From Cristatella mucedo (lineage: Eukaryota; Bryozoa; Phylactolaemata; Cristatellidae): a stretch of DNA of 64,000 nucleotides. The position numbers and the translations under genes were made by a program. The stretch covers positions 1,297,001-1,361,000 of the forward strand of contig WPIO01000030.1 of NCBI GenBank assembly GCA_009760855.2. Direction: 5' to 3'. The notes under the pieces were generated by a model, which saw only the letters and a list, made by a program, of their open reading frames with translations, made no database searches and had not been told where the DNA came from. The number at the start of each line of letters is the position of its first letter. Positions within the stretch are counted from its first letter, which is position 1. Shown here in pieces: positions 33,470 to 43,155 of the stretch.

Positions 33470-34200
33470 GCTTATGAGGAATACCAGTGTAACTCAGAAA
33501 TAAGAAAGCCGACCCTCAAAGGTGGTCCGATGGGGATCTCAAGGTCAGCATGCGCGCTATCTGAGTGCCCTATTCCCAAGAAGTGACCTTTCATCAAATG
33601 AAGAAATCATTGCCACAGTGAATTCCACCTTCTTTCACCTACGTAGCCTTTAAAAAAAAGAAATTGGCCGGATACTACAGCGAAGCCGATCCGTGCATTT
33701 GTGGGATTCCAACTGAACTTTTCCAATCTATCATGCGAAACCCCTCCTGCCGTGCAGTAAGACTCTTTCAGCTAGTGCAAACTGTGCAGCTGCTCGGCTG
33801 TCCGCGACACTGCTACTTCGCCGACCACTTCTCGCCGAAGGAGAAAAGGCGGATCTCCGGCGGAAATCGATATCGACGATATCGACGCCCAGATCAGGTC
33901 ACTCACTTTTATGTCTCTTTATTCTCTTGCTTCGAACCACCTGCGAACAATTCTTCCTAACCAGATTTCGCTTCGTACCGCCCACTGCTCTGATTTAATT
34001 CACTTAGTTGGGCCTCAAACGGACCTCAAATACTTCGTTCACTTTCCCGCAGTTTGCACGCTCTCAAAGCCGGACACTCTTTTTGCGACTGATGTCACAC
34101 TATATCCTGACGTGACGGCATTTAAAAAAAAAGCTACAAACGCACCAGTGCCTATCTGAAATTGCTCCGCTGATGTAAATTTTCTTGTTAAAAGTCCGTG
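33470..34200 (+). mobile_element. F3-type LINE (CR1/L2 group), diverged copy
   Basis: Plus-strand pieces correspond in order to the C-terminal LINE region: DLSSNEEIIATVNSTFFHLR (about 33585-33650), ICGIPTELFQSIM (33695-33735, aligning with the [12 protein letters not shown] segment), CRAVRLFQLVQT and later a KK-x-x-L-type end (34120-34155). Similarity to F1 is low at the DNA level, so this is a separate, older family. Confidence 0.55.
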
Positions 34201-34377
34201 GTTCTCACACTATGAATGCTGTTAATAACCGATTGAATGGTTTATTTGTAGCTCATGAAAGCTGCCTAAAGAAGGATTAAGTTATCCTAGGTTTAATATA
34301 TAAATATATTTTCATTAGGATTAATATTTTAATAAAAATTTTATGGTTAAATGTAATGGTCAAAGTCAATCAAGAAC

Positions 34378-34800
34378 TCTGTAACTCCATCTCCAGCGTA
34401 AACAAATTCTTTATTGGTGCAGCTAAATTTGAACGGTAGTAGCATTGCAAACGTCCACGTGGTGTCGGCTTGCGATGAAAAGAGGCTTCATAGAAGTCTC
34501 ACTGTTTTCATAACCAGACAGGCTAACTTCTTCCAGGGCATTCAATCCTAAATTTATATAATATTCAGCCTGGCTGGCTGCTTGCCTGGGCAAGCTTTTA
34601 AATACTTTGCACTTTGTCCTAAAATCGTTGCTATGGTCTGAGGCTAATGACTAGGCGACAGAAAGTGACCAATCTTTCAATAATTCCACGGGTTACGTAT
34701 ACGGAGGCGGTGTCTCCGGATAATTCGTGGTCCGATGGCGATCTTTCACCGTTGATGTTTTCGAGGAGCACAGGAAGCCCATCGAAACTGCCGAGCCCGA
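34378..34800 (-). repeat. Dispersed repeat R1, copy 2, with minus-strand frame
   Basis: Direct repeat of 1-425. On the minus strand a 72-codon frame (34631-34849) contains FDGLPVLLENINGERSPSD, LSGDTAS, GIIERL and CRLVISL. Copy 1 encodes a similar peptide with a frame break. Unknown mobile-element family. Confidence 0.6.
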
Positions 34801-35490
34801 GACGACGACGGCTGGACGCCCTCAGGCTGTGCGGCATGCGCATGCGCACACGGGATCGTGCGACCTAGTGCCTTTGAAAGACAGCGAAGAATCGTAACGA
34901 TTGACTGCAGCTTACTGCTCTGAGAAGAGTCAAATTAGCAAATCGGGCAAATGGTTGCAGTTTCGTGGGGAAGGGCAGCTCTCTGCTCTGTCCGCGTCAG
35001 TAGCGGCCGTACATCAGCACGTTCGGCACGTCAGCACTATGGTAAATTCCTTTCGAGGTTACGAGCGCCTGGCGTTGCCGAAGCAATCGACAGCCCGGGT
35101 TTGCCAGCGTGAGCGCACGGCGGCGGCGCCCTTATTTCGGCCGCCGCTCGCACAAAGACTCGTGCACTGAGGCGAGAGCTCGCTCCTATGCGGACAGGCT
35201 TGCCCGAGCTTGCCCGCCTGCTGACGTCAGGTTCGCACAACAGTGCCAGGAAGTGAGACCCCCGCTCATACATGACGTCCCAGTCGCCGCTGTGCTCATT
35301 CGGTTCGGCGATCGCGTGCGAGCGTCATTATCGCACCACGCCGAGAGCGCCGGCTCGCTGCGGTGGTCTCGTGCAGAGCCTGCCCCGGCCTGTCGCTGCA
35401 AGCGCACCCGGCCCGCTCTGCACCGCACCGGGCTGCACCTCGATACCACGGACGACCCAGGTCGCGCGTTCTAGACCTGCATAGTATAAT
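34801..35490. other. GC-rich, CpG-rich segment, no gene supported
   Basis: Several overlapping frames of 70-120 codons exist on both strands because stops are rare in GC-rich DNA. None shows a domain, signal peptide or splice pattern that I can defend. It might be a promoter region. Confidence 0.3.
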
Positions 35491-35494
35491 GTCC

Positions 35495-35840
35495 TGAATC
35501 ACCGTCCGTAAATCCACAAAGCCGCAAAGACCAAGCGGATGTTATGCAGGCGAGTCTTCATAGTGCACTCTATGCCTAAACGGCGTTTGGTTCGCATGCG
35601 GTAGCCAATATACTTCATATCACCTCTCACGACGTTTAGAGAAACGGATTAGCATAGCTGAGTGCGGAGGACGGTCGAGGAAGTGAGCAGAGTGAGAACA
35701 GCAGCTCACGACGGTTGGATTGAATTGGCCATAGTCGACAGCAGGAGACTATACGTTATTGCGTAAGAATTGTGGAAGTGAGTTCCACAGTACCTGAAGA
35801 GCATAAGCCTCAATGGCCAGCGGTTATTAAACTTAAGAAT
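35495..35840 (-). mobile_element. F2 LINE, short 3' copy
   Basis: Starts with the complement of the F2 terminus (CCGTCCGTAAATCCACAAAG) and runs colinear with 11070-11390, with more substitutions. Ends near 35840 next to an F1 copy in the same orientation. Confidence 0.75.
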
Positions 35841-35847
35841 TTTTAAA

Positions 35848-36515
35848 AATAATAATATTAACAATAATGCACTTGATAAAGCGCGCTCAGAGAACTTAAT
35901 CTCTTTCTAAGCACTTTACATTTGCTGCAAAGGGAGATGCAATTGAATGGTAAGTAAAATCGTGCTTGATAGACAAACAAGATGAATAACATGGTTAGGG
36001 GTGACACGCGCAGGGTCAGCATGCAGATGTGGTTAGTGGCAGCATGTACAGTGTCAGCACGCATAAGCACGTGAAGGACGAATCACAGGGACCCACTAAA
36101 TGCTGTCCTAAATAGGTGTTTTTTCAAGTTCCTTTTAAATGTGGTCAGGTCAGGGGATGTTCTGACGCAGGTCGGGAGGGAGTTCCAGGCTTTGGGAGCA
36201 TACGAACTTTCCGAAAAGCAGGTGGTACGATGCTTGGTCTGATGGGGGAGTATATCGGAGAGATAGGCTGGAGCCAAAGAATTAAGTGACCTAAAAGTGA
36301 GCGACGTAACCTTGAAGTTGATCCGTTGCTTGACTGGTAGCCAGTGCAGGTCGGCGAGAAGTGGTGTGATGTGGCAACTGTAACGCTCACGAATGACAGG
36401 CCTAGCCGCAGAACTTTATACCAGCTGCAATCGCCTGATCGCACATGCTGGTAGGCCAGTAAGCAGTGAGTTGCAGAAGTCGAGACGGGATGTCATGAAT
36501 GCACGGACCAACTTG
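35848..36515 (-). mobile_element. F1 LINE 3' copy with a 60-bp deletion
   Basis: (ATT)n at 35848-35868, stem-loop tail, 3' untranslated region and C-terminal coding region up to the RLDFCNSLL segment. Relative to 12113-12612 it lacks about 60 bases near 36207, removing the [10 protein letters not shown] segment. Confidence 0.85.
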
Positions 36516-37069
36516 CTCATCAAGCACTATTATCGTTTTCGATCGTTTCAGAATTTTCTAAACATTGAACTTCTTACTAGCCTCGAGTACTGGAACTGAG
36601 ACTCCTAATATCGGTTTAACGCCTATCTATTTGCTGTTTCGCCGTAGCGTGTAAGAAATTGTGTCTATGGACATCTAAATACTTGCTGCTTGCGCCCGCC
36701 GTAGTCCATTTTGAGATAGATTTCACACGGAATCAGGCTGAGACTGCAGGTTCACTTTCGCTTAATGAACCTACTATGCGGTATAATCGTGCGTGCCTAT
36801 TTGGAGTTCACAATTGCCTGTAAACTGCACTGATAGTGGCTGCTACATCTGCAAGTGTTCGTGAACGGGGAGTCGTCCGCAGGAGGTTCATTTATAGCAA
36901 GAAGGAGGCGCTGGTTCAGTATATCCATCATTGTCTCGAGCCAGAGGCGCGCTCTCGCAAAAGCAGTGCTGTGAATAACTCACATTAGTGGTCGTCAGGC
37001 CTTCTGCATATCATGGGGCTACTCTTAAAGTGTACCTAGGGAATGCATGCTCAATGTGCGATTAACCCT
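36516..37069. other. No feature recognised
   Basis: No coding frame or repeat match supported. Confidence 0.3.
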
Positions 37070-38232
37070 AATAACGCGAGCAGTGATTCTTGCATATGCA
37101 CTTGACCTGTTTGCTCTGACGGAGAGCTGGTTGAAATCAATTAACTACCAGGCCTTAACCGACGCCACCTAGACAGGAGTTTTTCCGTCATACCAGACTA
37201 ATTTGCTTGTCATACGACCTCGATCAAAAATTGTGCAGGAGTTGCAATTGCCGCTCGTGCCTACCACAATTAAAAGTGTCGGCAATTCCCTCGAAGCTAT
37301 CTCTTAATGTTTTGTTATATTTTCCCCTCAACAGAAAGTTGCCAATTGTGACCGTAACCTATCACCCCTCATCCGGCACCATATCTTCTGTTATTTCAGA
37401 CTTTGGATCTCATTTCAATCCGGTGTTTCGGAAATCGCGCGTTCCTCGTACTCGGTCATTCTAGTATTCGTTTCGATCACTCAACTAACAGTACAACTCT
37501 GGTGGGTTCTTCGCGAAATCTGCGTCTGGTTCCAACAATAATTTTCAGCTCCACACTTGAGTGGACCTATTCTTAGTGACGTAAAATTGTAAAATTCGAG
37601 CCTGCTCAGCTAGATACAACAACTCTAAGTTGGCCCATGCATTTGTGGGATTCCATCTCGACTTCTGTTACTTACTATCCCAAGCTCTCCCGGCCTAAGC
37701 TCTAGGGCGCTGAAAGTTAATGCAAGACTCTGCAGCCATTCTAGGTTGTAGTGGACGTCGCAGTTGTCACATTGCACCACTTCTCACATACCTGCCCTGG
37801 CTCTCCATCCTGCGGCGTATCAAGTTCAAGGTCACGTATCACTCACTTTTAGGTCCATTCGTTATCTGGCTCCGGCTCACCTATTCGAGCTGCATCCCAA
37901 TTAGGTTACGGGCCGTACGATCGGCTCTTCTACATTAGGTGGTAAAGCTGTGCCTCCATCCAACCTCGAATGCTTTTGACATCGGGCCTTTAACTCATAT
38001 GCTCTTGAGGCCACGAACTCGCTTCCAAAGCACGTCATGGCATCCGATGACTTGAATACATTTAAAAAGAAGCTACAAACGCTCTTGTTCCGTACAGCAT
38101 TTTGCTGGAACCCTGTGTGTTGCCCTTTTCGTGCTGACACTGTATTTTATTGAGGGCAACTTGTATGTTTCCTTTCCAGCACATGTGAAGTGCCTAGGAA
38201 ATATTAATTTCTCCTAGGGTACTACACAATAT
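37070..38232 (+). mobile_element. F3-type LINE copy with a large internal deletion
   Basis: 37085-37460 encodes an endonuclease remnant (LTESWL-like DLFALTESWLKS at 37108-37143, then LPIVTVTYHPSS at about 37340). 37600-38130 encodes the C-terminal region (VGFHLDFCYLLSQAL, then RRSCHIAPLLTYLPWL). The whole reverse transcriptase is missing between them. It ends in a stem-loop tail (CCTAGGAAA...TTTCTCCTAGG) at 38190-38216. Confidence 0.65.
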
Positions 38233-38299
38233 CTAGTTATGTTTTTATATTGATAAAATAACCGAAGTACGCCCATCCGGCACAGCCCCAGGGACTTAC

Positions 38300-38668
38300 C
38301 GTCCGTCGTGCTTTAGCGAGTCGCTCGCGTGTACGGTCCGCCAGCCATAAGGCTGTAGTCGCAGAGCGAAGAACCACAAGCGACCCGTTAAGCATCAAAC
38401 GCACCCGCCAGCGGTCGACAATCTCGAGTCTACGTCTCTGAGTACTGGCAGATGCTGTGGACGCTGTAGACGCTAAAGCCGCGCTCGAGGCATCAGCTAG
38501 CGCACCACTCGCTTCGGAGCTCTGTATTTTGCCAGCGAGACTCGTTGGAATGCCGTTGGCTAGGCCAGCTTGTTGCAAGTCGTGCGCTGGCGACCGACCA
38601 GCTGCGATGGCGTCGGTTCGGGGAGGCGGAGGGGCTGCCACGACCCGCTCCCCCGAAGCGGTAGCCAT
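38300..38668 (-). CDS. First coding exon of an unidentified host gene
   Basis: ATG at 38666-38668 on the minus strand opens 123 codons that end exactly at a consensus donor (ACG|GTAAGT; intron from 38299 downward), phase 0. Residues 1-75 are Ala/Ser/Thr/Pro-rich and probably disordered (MATASGERVVAAPPPPRTDA start). Residues 78-123 look folded: RRRLEIVDRWRVRLML, then LVVLRSATTALWLADRTRER. The W-x-V...LW...R-x-RL order faintly recalls the SANTA domain of the centromere factors KNL2/MIS18BP1, which I cannot confirm. No matching second exon was found; the LINE at 37070-38232 lies directly downstream, so the gene may have a long intron or be broken. Confidence 0.45.
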
Positions 38669-38879
38669 TAGTGCTCACTTTGGGTGGCGGGTGGTTTGAA
38701 ATGTGAGTGGGTTGGTGGTGGCGAGCGAGTGGCTTAGGAAAGCCATAACCAGAAAAAAGAATCCGTCGACGTCACGTCGCAATGTCAGCATTGAGCACTC
38801 GAACGAAGAGCAGCAGCGCTGCGAGTCATTATCCGCACGAAGCGTAGCCATCGGAGTGGAGCGCATAATATTGACTCAG

Positions 38880-39484
38880 CGCTGAGCGGCGGGGGCGAGC
38901 AGCTCGGGACCCCCTTAGACGCGAACGTAAAAAATAGGTGGCCCCTCGAAGACGGCGATAGCTCGAAGCGCACCGGTTAGGTTGGCATGCACCGACTGAA
39001 GCTTCAGTAGCAGCGGCGTGCCACTCTCCTCTCGGTGTCTCCACCAGTCGGCGACGGTGGCACTGGCGGCATTACCAAGTTCTGACATACGGTGCGTCTT
39101 CGCCAGCTCCCTCTCGACTGGCGGGCTTTGCGTAGCGTCACCGTGGCAAGAGAAGCGCCGACCCATTCGATTTACAGTGGGACTTCCGGCTGCCCATTTG
39201 ACTTGCTTGGTCGGCCATCCGACGCCTCAAGCGGGCTGCCCGCCGGACCTTTGGCGGGAGCGGCTGATGAGCACTCCATCGTTTGTCTTTGTAATGACTG
39301 AGCGTCGGAAGTGCACGAAAAGACGGCTGGCCGAGAGATTCGTTTCGCAACTGCCTTGGAGTCGACTCGGTCGCAGCTGATGAGCTGTTCTGCACCATCG
39401 CCGAGGTTCGCATGCCCTAACGTTTGCAGAGAGTTTCAAGCAGCTGCTCTATCGCCTTTCGATCTCGATTCTAATGCGTTCCAG
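38880..39484. other. GC-rich region between two divergent candidate genes
   Basis: It lies upstream of both the minus-strand exon (38300-38668) and the plus-strand defensin-like gene. A minus-strand frame near 38915-39166 (MSELGNAASATVADWWRH, ending GPPIFYVRV) looks partly coding but has no visible splice sites. No TATA box was found. It could contain a shared promoter. Confidence 0.3.
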
Positions 39485-39793
39485 GGCGCGATGAAGAAGA
39501 TGGGGCTCGTTGCGTTTGTCGCAGCCCTCGGCACTGTGCAGAATGGCGGAGCTGGAAGTGAGTGCCTCTCCGCTCTGCTTTGCGGTGCGGCAGCAACGCT
39601 CGCTGCTCGAGTCCCCAGCTCAAAAATGCACTTTTAACCACCGTCCGCCGATCATCCCTTCGCTCCCCCATCTCTTCCAGCGCTCCTTCGGTGTACTAGA
39701 TTTCGCCGGGCCTCTCGTCTGTGCCATGGCAAAAGTAGAAACGGTGGTGGTGCGTGTACGGGCATTTTGCTTGACCATCGTGGCATGTGCTAA
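39485..39793 (+). CDS. Small secreted cysteine peptide, defensin-like (two coding exons)
   Basis: Model: acceptor ...TAATGCGTTCCAG at 39472-39484; signal exon 39485-39557 with ATG at 39491; intron 39558-39680 (GTGAGT...CTCTTCCAG, 123 bp); second exon from 39681 with TAA at 39791-39793. The 59-residue product has a signal peptide (MKKMGLVAFVAALGTV; cleavage probably near residue 20) and a strongly basic mature part of about 37 residues with Cys at 27, 37, 48 and 59. The CHGKS and GGGACTG segments follow the C-H-x-x-C and GG-x-C-x-G pattern of arthropod/mollusc defensins, but Ser41 (AGT) and Gly57 (GGC) stand where cysteines are expected, each one base from a Cys codon. It is either a four-cysteine derivative or a decaying copy. 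No promoter recognised. Confidence 0.45.
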
Positions 39794-40369
39794 ACGAAAA
39801 GTGGGTTCTGGTAATGCGACTGATCGTACTAGATTACTGTTACAAACGCGCTGCAGTGACTTGTTAACTTAAGTCCTCTGACACAAACAGAGCTCGCGTA
39901 AGGGTGCGAGCTAATCCACACCAATTCGGACTTATGTCGATGGTAACAGCATGCGCCGGCACTGCTCCGGATGCACGCAGGAGTGCCAACGGTAGAAAAG
40001 TACGGCAGTAATAAAGAGCACCCGTAACTTTATGTAAGAAGTCCACTTTTTAACACAAAGCTATATTTAACACAGTCTATGGGACAGCCGTCAGAGGGCT
40101 AGATTTCCACAGCACCAGCCATCGCGTACAACTCCTGTACAGCCGGAAAGCCAATGAATAGCTAACTATTCATTACTTTAGATGGGCTTTTGATTATGTC
40201 TAAACATACATTGCTAAAAATTCTTTTATTAATAATTATAATTGATGAACCGCTAATAATCTGGCGTTTTTTGAAAACTAATTACTTTGGCACGTATGTG
40301 CATAGTAGCAGCTCTTTTCGGACGATCCCTGGCAGTGGCATGGGCTAGATAGCCTGAAGCGAGTTTAAT
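39794..40369. other. Downstream of the defensin-like gene, nothing recognised
   Basis: No clear polyadenylation signal directly after the stop codon, and no further defensin-like exon noticed. Confidence 0.3.
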
Positions 40370-40905
40370 ACTATCGGTACTTACGAGTCGAAAGCCCGAT
40401 CGCCAAGCTATTTCCATTTAGTTCAAGGGACGGCAAGATGACTGGAAGTTATGGAGCTGGGGGTGCAAGAACACACTGGAGGAACGTAAGTGAAGGTCAG
40501 GTGGGATAGATAGGCAGCTGCCAGCGGGTGAAGTGACCTATAAGCCTGACGGAGGATCTGAAAGTCAATTCAATTCCTGATAATGGGAGAACTGAAACTC
40601 AGACAGGAATCTAATGTAATGTTGCAACTATGCAGTTGCTGGCAGACCAGACAAGGTGCCAAGTTCAGGGCTACATCCTGACGATTAAGGGCACAGGCAA
40701 TAGAGCGGCAATAAAGGAAACTGCAGTAAATCAGATGCAATGCCACCAGCGTATAAACTAGTTTGGCTATCGAAGTCTTGTGTAAACAGGCGCTGATTTT
40801 GGCAATGTCCCTCAGCTGACAGTATGCACAATTTACAGTAGAGGCAATGTGGTCATCCAATGACGAAACTCTATGGAAATATCAAGCCCAGACTAGGAAA
40901 GAGTA
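40370..40905 (-). mobile_element. Old CR1/L2-group LINE fragment
   Basis: A minus-strand frame at 40570-40860 reads DDHIASTVNCAYCQLRDIAK and then a SFLYCRSIACALNRQD segment, aligning with the region between motif C and LDFCNSLL in F1. Distinct from F1 by many replacements. Confidence 0.6.
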
Positions 40906-40929
40906 GGCGACTCTGTCGTGATGCTGGAA

Positions 40930-42080
40930 CCGAAAATAATAATAATAATAACAATAATACCCTTGATAAAGCGCCCTCAGATAACTCAATCTCTTTCAGG
41001 CGCTTCCTGCAAAAGAAATAAGGTCGAATGGTGAGTGTCATGCTTGATAAACAACATGAGTAACATGGTTAGGGGTGACATGCACAAGGTCAGCATACAA
41101 ATGTGGTTAGTGGCAGCATGCTACAGTTTCCGCACACATAACCACGTGAAGAACGAATCAAAGGGGCCCGCTAACTGCTGTCACAAATACGAGCGTTTTT
41201 AATTTCTTTTTAACTGCCATCAAGTCTGGGGACGTTGTGACAGAAGTCGGGAGTGAGTTCGAGGCTTTGGGAGCATACGAACTAAATGCACGGTCTCCAT
41301 AGGATTTGAGGTTTACACGAGGTTTAGGTAAACGGTTAGATTCCGAAAAGTGGGTGGTACAATACTTAGCCTGGTGAGGGAGTAGATCTGATAGGTACGC
41401 TGGAGCCAAAGAATGAATGAACCTAAAAGTGAGCGAAAAAACCTTGAAAGCGATGCGTTGCTTGACTGGTAGCCAGTGCAGGTCGGCTGGAAGTGGTGTA
41501 ATGTGGCAACTGCGACGCTCACGACAGAGAGGCCTAGCTGCAGAGTTTTGAACCAGCTGTAAGCGCCTGATTGCACATGCCGGTAGGCCAGCAAGCAGTG
41601 AGTTACAGAAATCAAGACAGGATGTCACAAATGAATGGACCAACATAGACGTTGTATCCCTATCTAAACAAGTCCGAGATTTAGCAATGCCATGTACCTA
41701 AAAGTAGGCAGTCTTGACTATGGAGCTGTTTTGGTCGTCTAACGAAAGGTTACTTTGGAACATGATACCTAGATTTCGTGCAAATTCATCAGGAAATATG
41801 CTGGCAGTGCCGATTTTTCAGCGATAGTCTTTCCCATTTCTGAATCACACTTCGTTTTCCCATAACAAATAAGTTAGTTTTATCATCATTAAATTTAAGA
41901 AGATCTGCTGGCATCCACGTCCGAATGTCATCAATACAAGCAGGAAGGGAGTTGAGAGAATTCGACGTGCTCGAGGCTTGGGAGGGATCAAAGCAAAGGT
42001 ACATCTGGGTGTCATCGGCATAGAAGTGAAAGCCTAGATTGTGCTCGGCAATCACATCAGCGAGAGGGAGAGTAGAAACT
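40930..42080 (-). mobile_element. F1 LINE copy
   Basis: (ATT)n at 40936-40958, stem-loop tail, 3' untranslated region, then coding. 41158-41646 is open for 162 codons ([45 protein letters not shown]). After a break near 41650, 41789-42055 covers the motif C block [11 protein letters not shown] and its downstream helix. 5'-truncated at about 42080, just upstream of motif C. Confidence 0.9.
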
Positions 42081-42569
42081 CGCAGTCAGCCAGCTAGGCT
42101 GGCGAGTCGTAAGGAGGATGCCACCACACCAGTCTGGTAAGTATCCGATAACTGAGCTCAATATATAGCAGTAAAGAGCGTTCGTGCTCTGATATGAACA
42201 TTTTATATCCATTGCTTAGCTCAGCCTAGTCGACAGTGAGGAAGAGCTAAACGCGTCCCGCAGGCAGCCCCGTCGATTTTGTTTCATCAACTGTTGTGCC
42301 ATCCTCCCAGTCTCCTTTTAGCATCGCCAGGCGAAGCATAACCACATCTAGGTATTACACATCATCACAAAAACAATGGTCCTCATCTGGCACGTAAAAA
42401 TAGTTGGAAGTGTAAAGTTGACTCATAGAGCCTTCACCATTTGCAGCACTTATCACAGAATAGTAAAGAAGGTTGTCCTGCAATAGAGCAACAATCACTA
42501 AAATAAACACTCGGTGTGTTAGAAATATCGAAGCAAGTAAATACTGCCGCAAGCTAAGCGGTGGTAATA
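42081..42569. other. No feature recognised
   Basis: No gene, RNA or repeat supported. Confidence 0.3.
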
Positions 42570-43155
42570 ATAGCACAAGGCTAGTCTTCAAGTCCCAGAG
42601 GTTTGAGCACGTGTCTCCTTTGCTTAAAGAGCTAGGATGGATGCCGGTTGAGCAACGGATACAGAACAAAGTTCTTACGCTGACCCACAAGGCCCGCCAC
42701 GGCTTGGCTCCTTCGTACCTAGCTGAACTGCTGCACCAGTTTCAGCCTCTTCGCGCCCTCAGGTCCTGTGTGGACAATAAATGAGCTGTTCCATTCTTCC
42801 CCTTAAAGGCCATTGGCGGCATAAACGTTAGCTCTGCAGGTCCTAAACTGTGGAACTCGCTTCCACTATTCTTAAGTAACGACAACTACTCTCATGCTGC
42901 CGACTATGGCTCATCCTTTTCAGCGGTCCTGAGCTGCTACTTCCATGCTACTCACTACCTCAACTGCTCTCCTGACTCTGCTATGCTTCCCACTTTCTCT
43001 TTGTTGCACGAGACGAAATCTGTTGCCTACCGAATGCGTACCGAAAGCCGCTTATGCTGTGAGTACGCTATAAAAAACTCCTGCGTAACACCCACATAGT
43101 CTTTGTGGATTTATGGAGTTACAGACGGAGATAAATTACATTACATTACATTACA
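42570..43155 (+). mobile_element. F2 LINE 3' copy
   Basis: Plus orientation. Coding from about 42590 (FEHVSPLLKELGWMPVEQRI, HKARHGLAPSYLAELL) with a stop after DNK at 42782, then the SLW-type region. Ends with GGAGTTACAGACGGAGATAA and ATTAC repeats at 43135-43155. Confidence 0.9.

Noticed and set aside
32920-33586. Frames of 98-185 codons with CESVG, SPSDV or DSHPT repeats on both strands
   Set aside because: The 15-bp repeat keeps every frame open. No start context, domain or splice signal supports a gene.
35109-35474. 121-codon GC-rich frame and overlapping frames on both strands
   Set aside because: Several frames are open at once in GC-rich DNA. No frame shows domain-like composition or splice sites.
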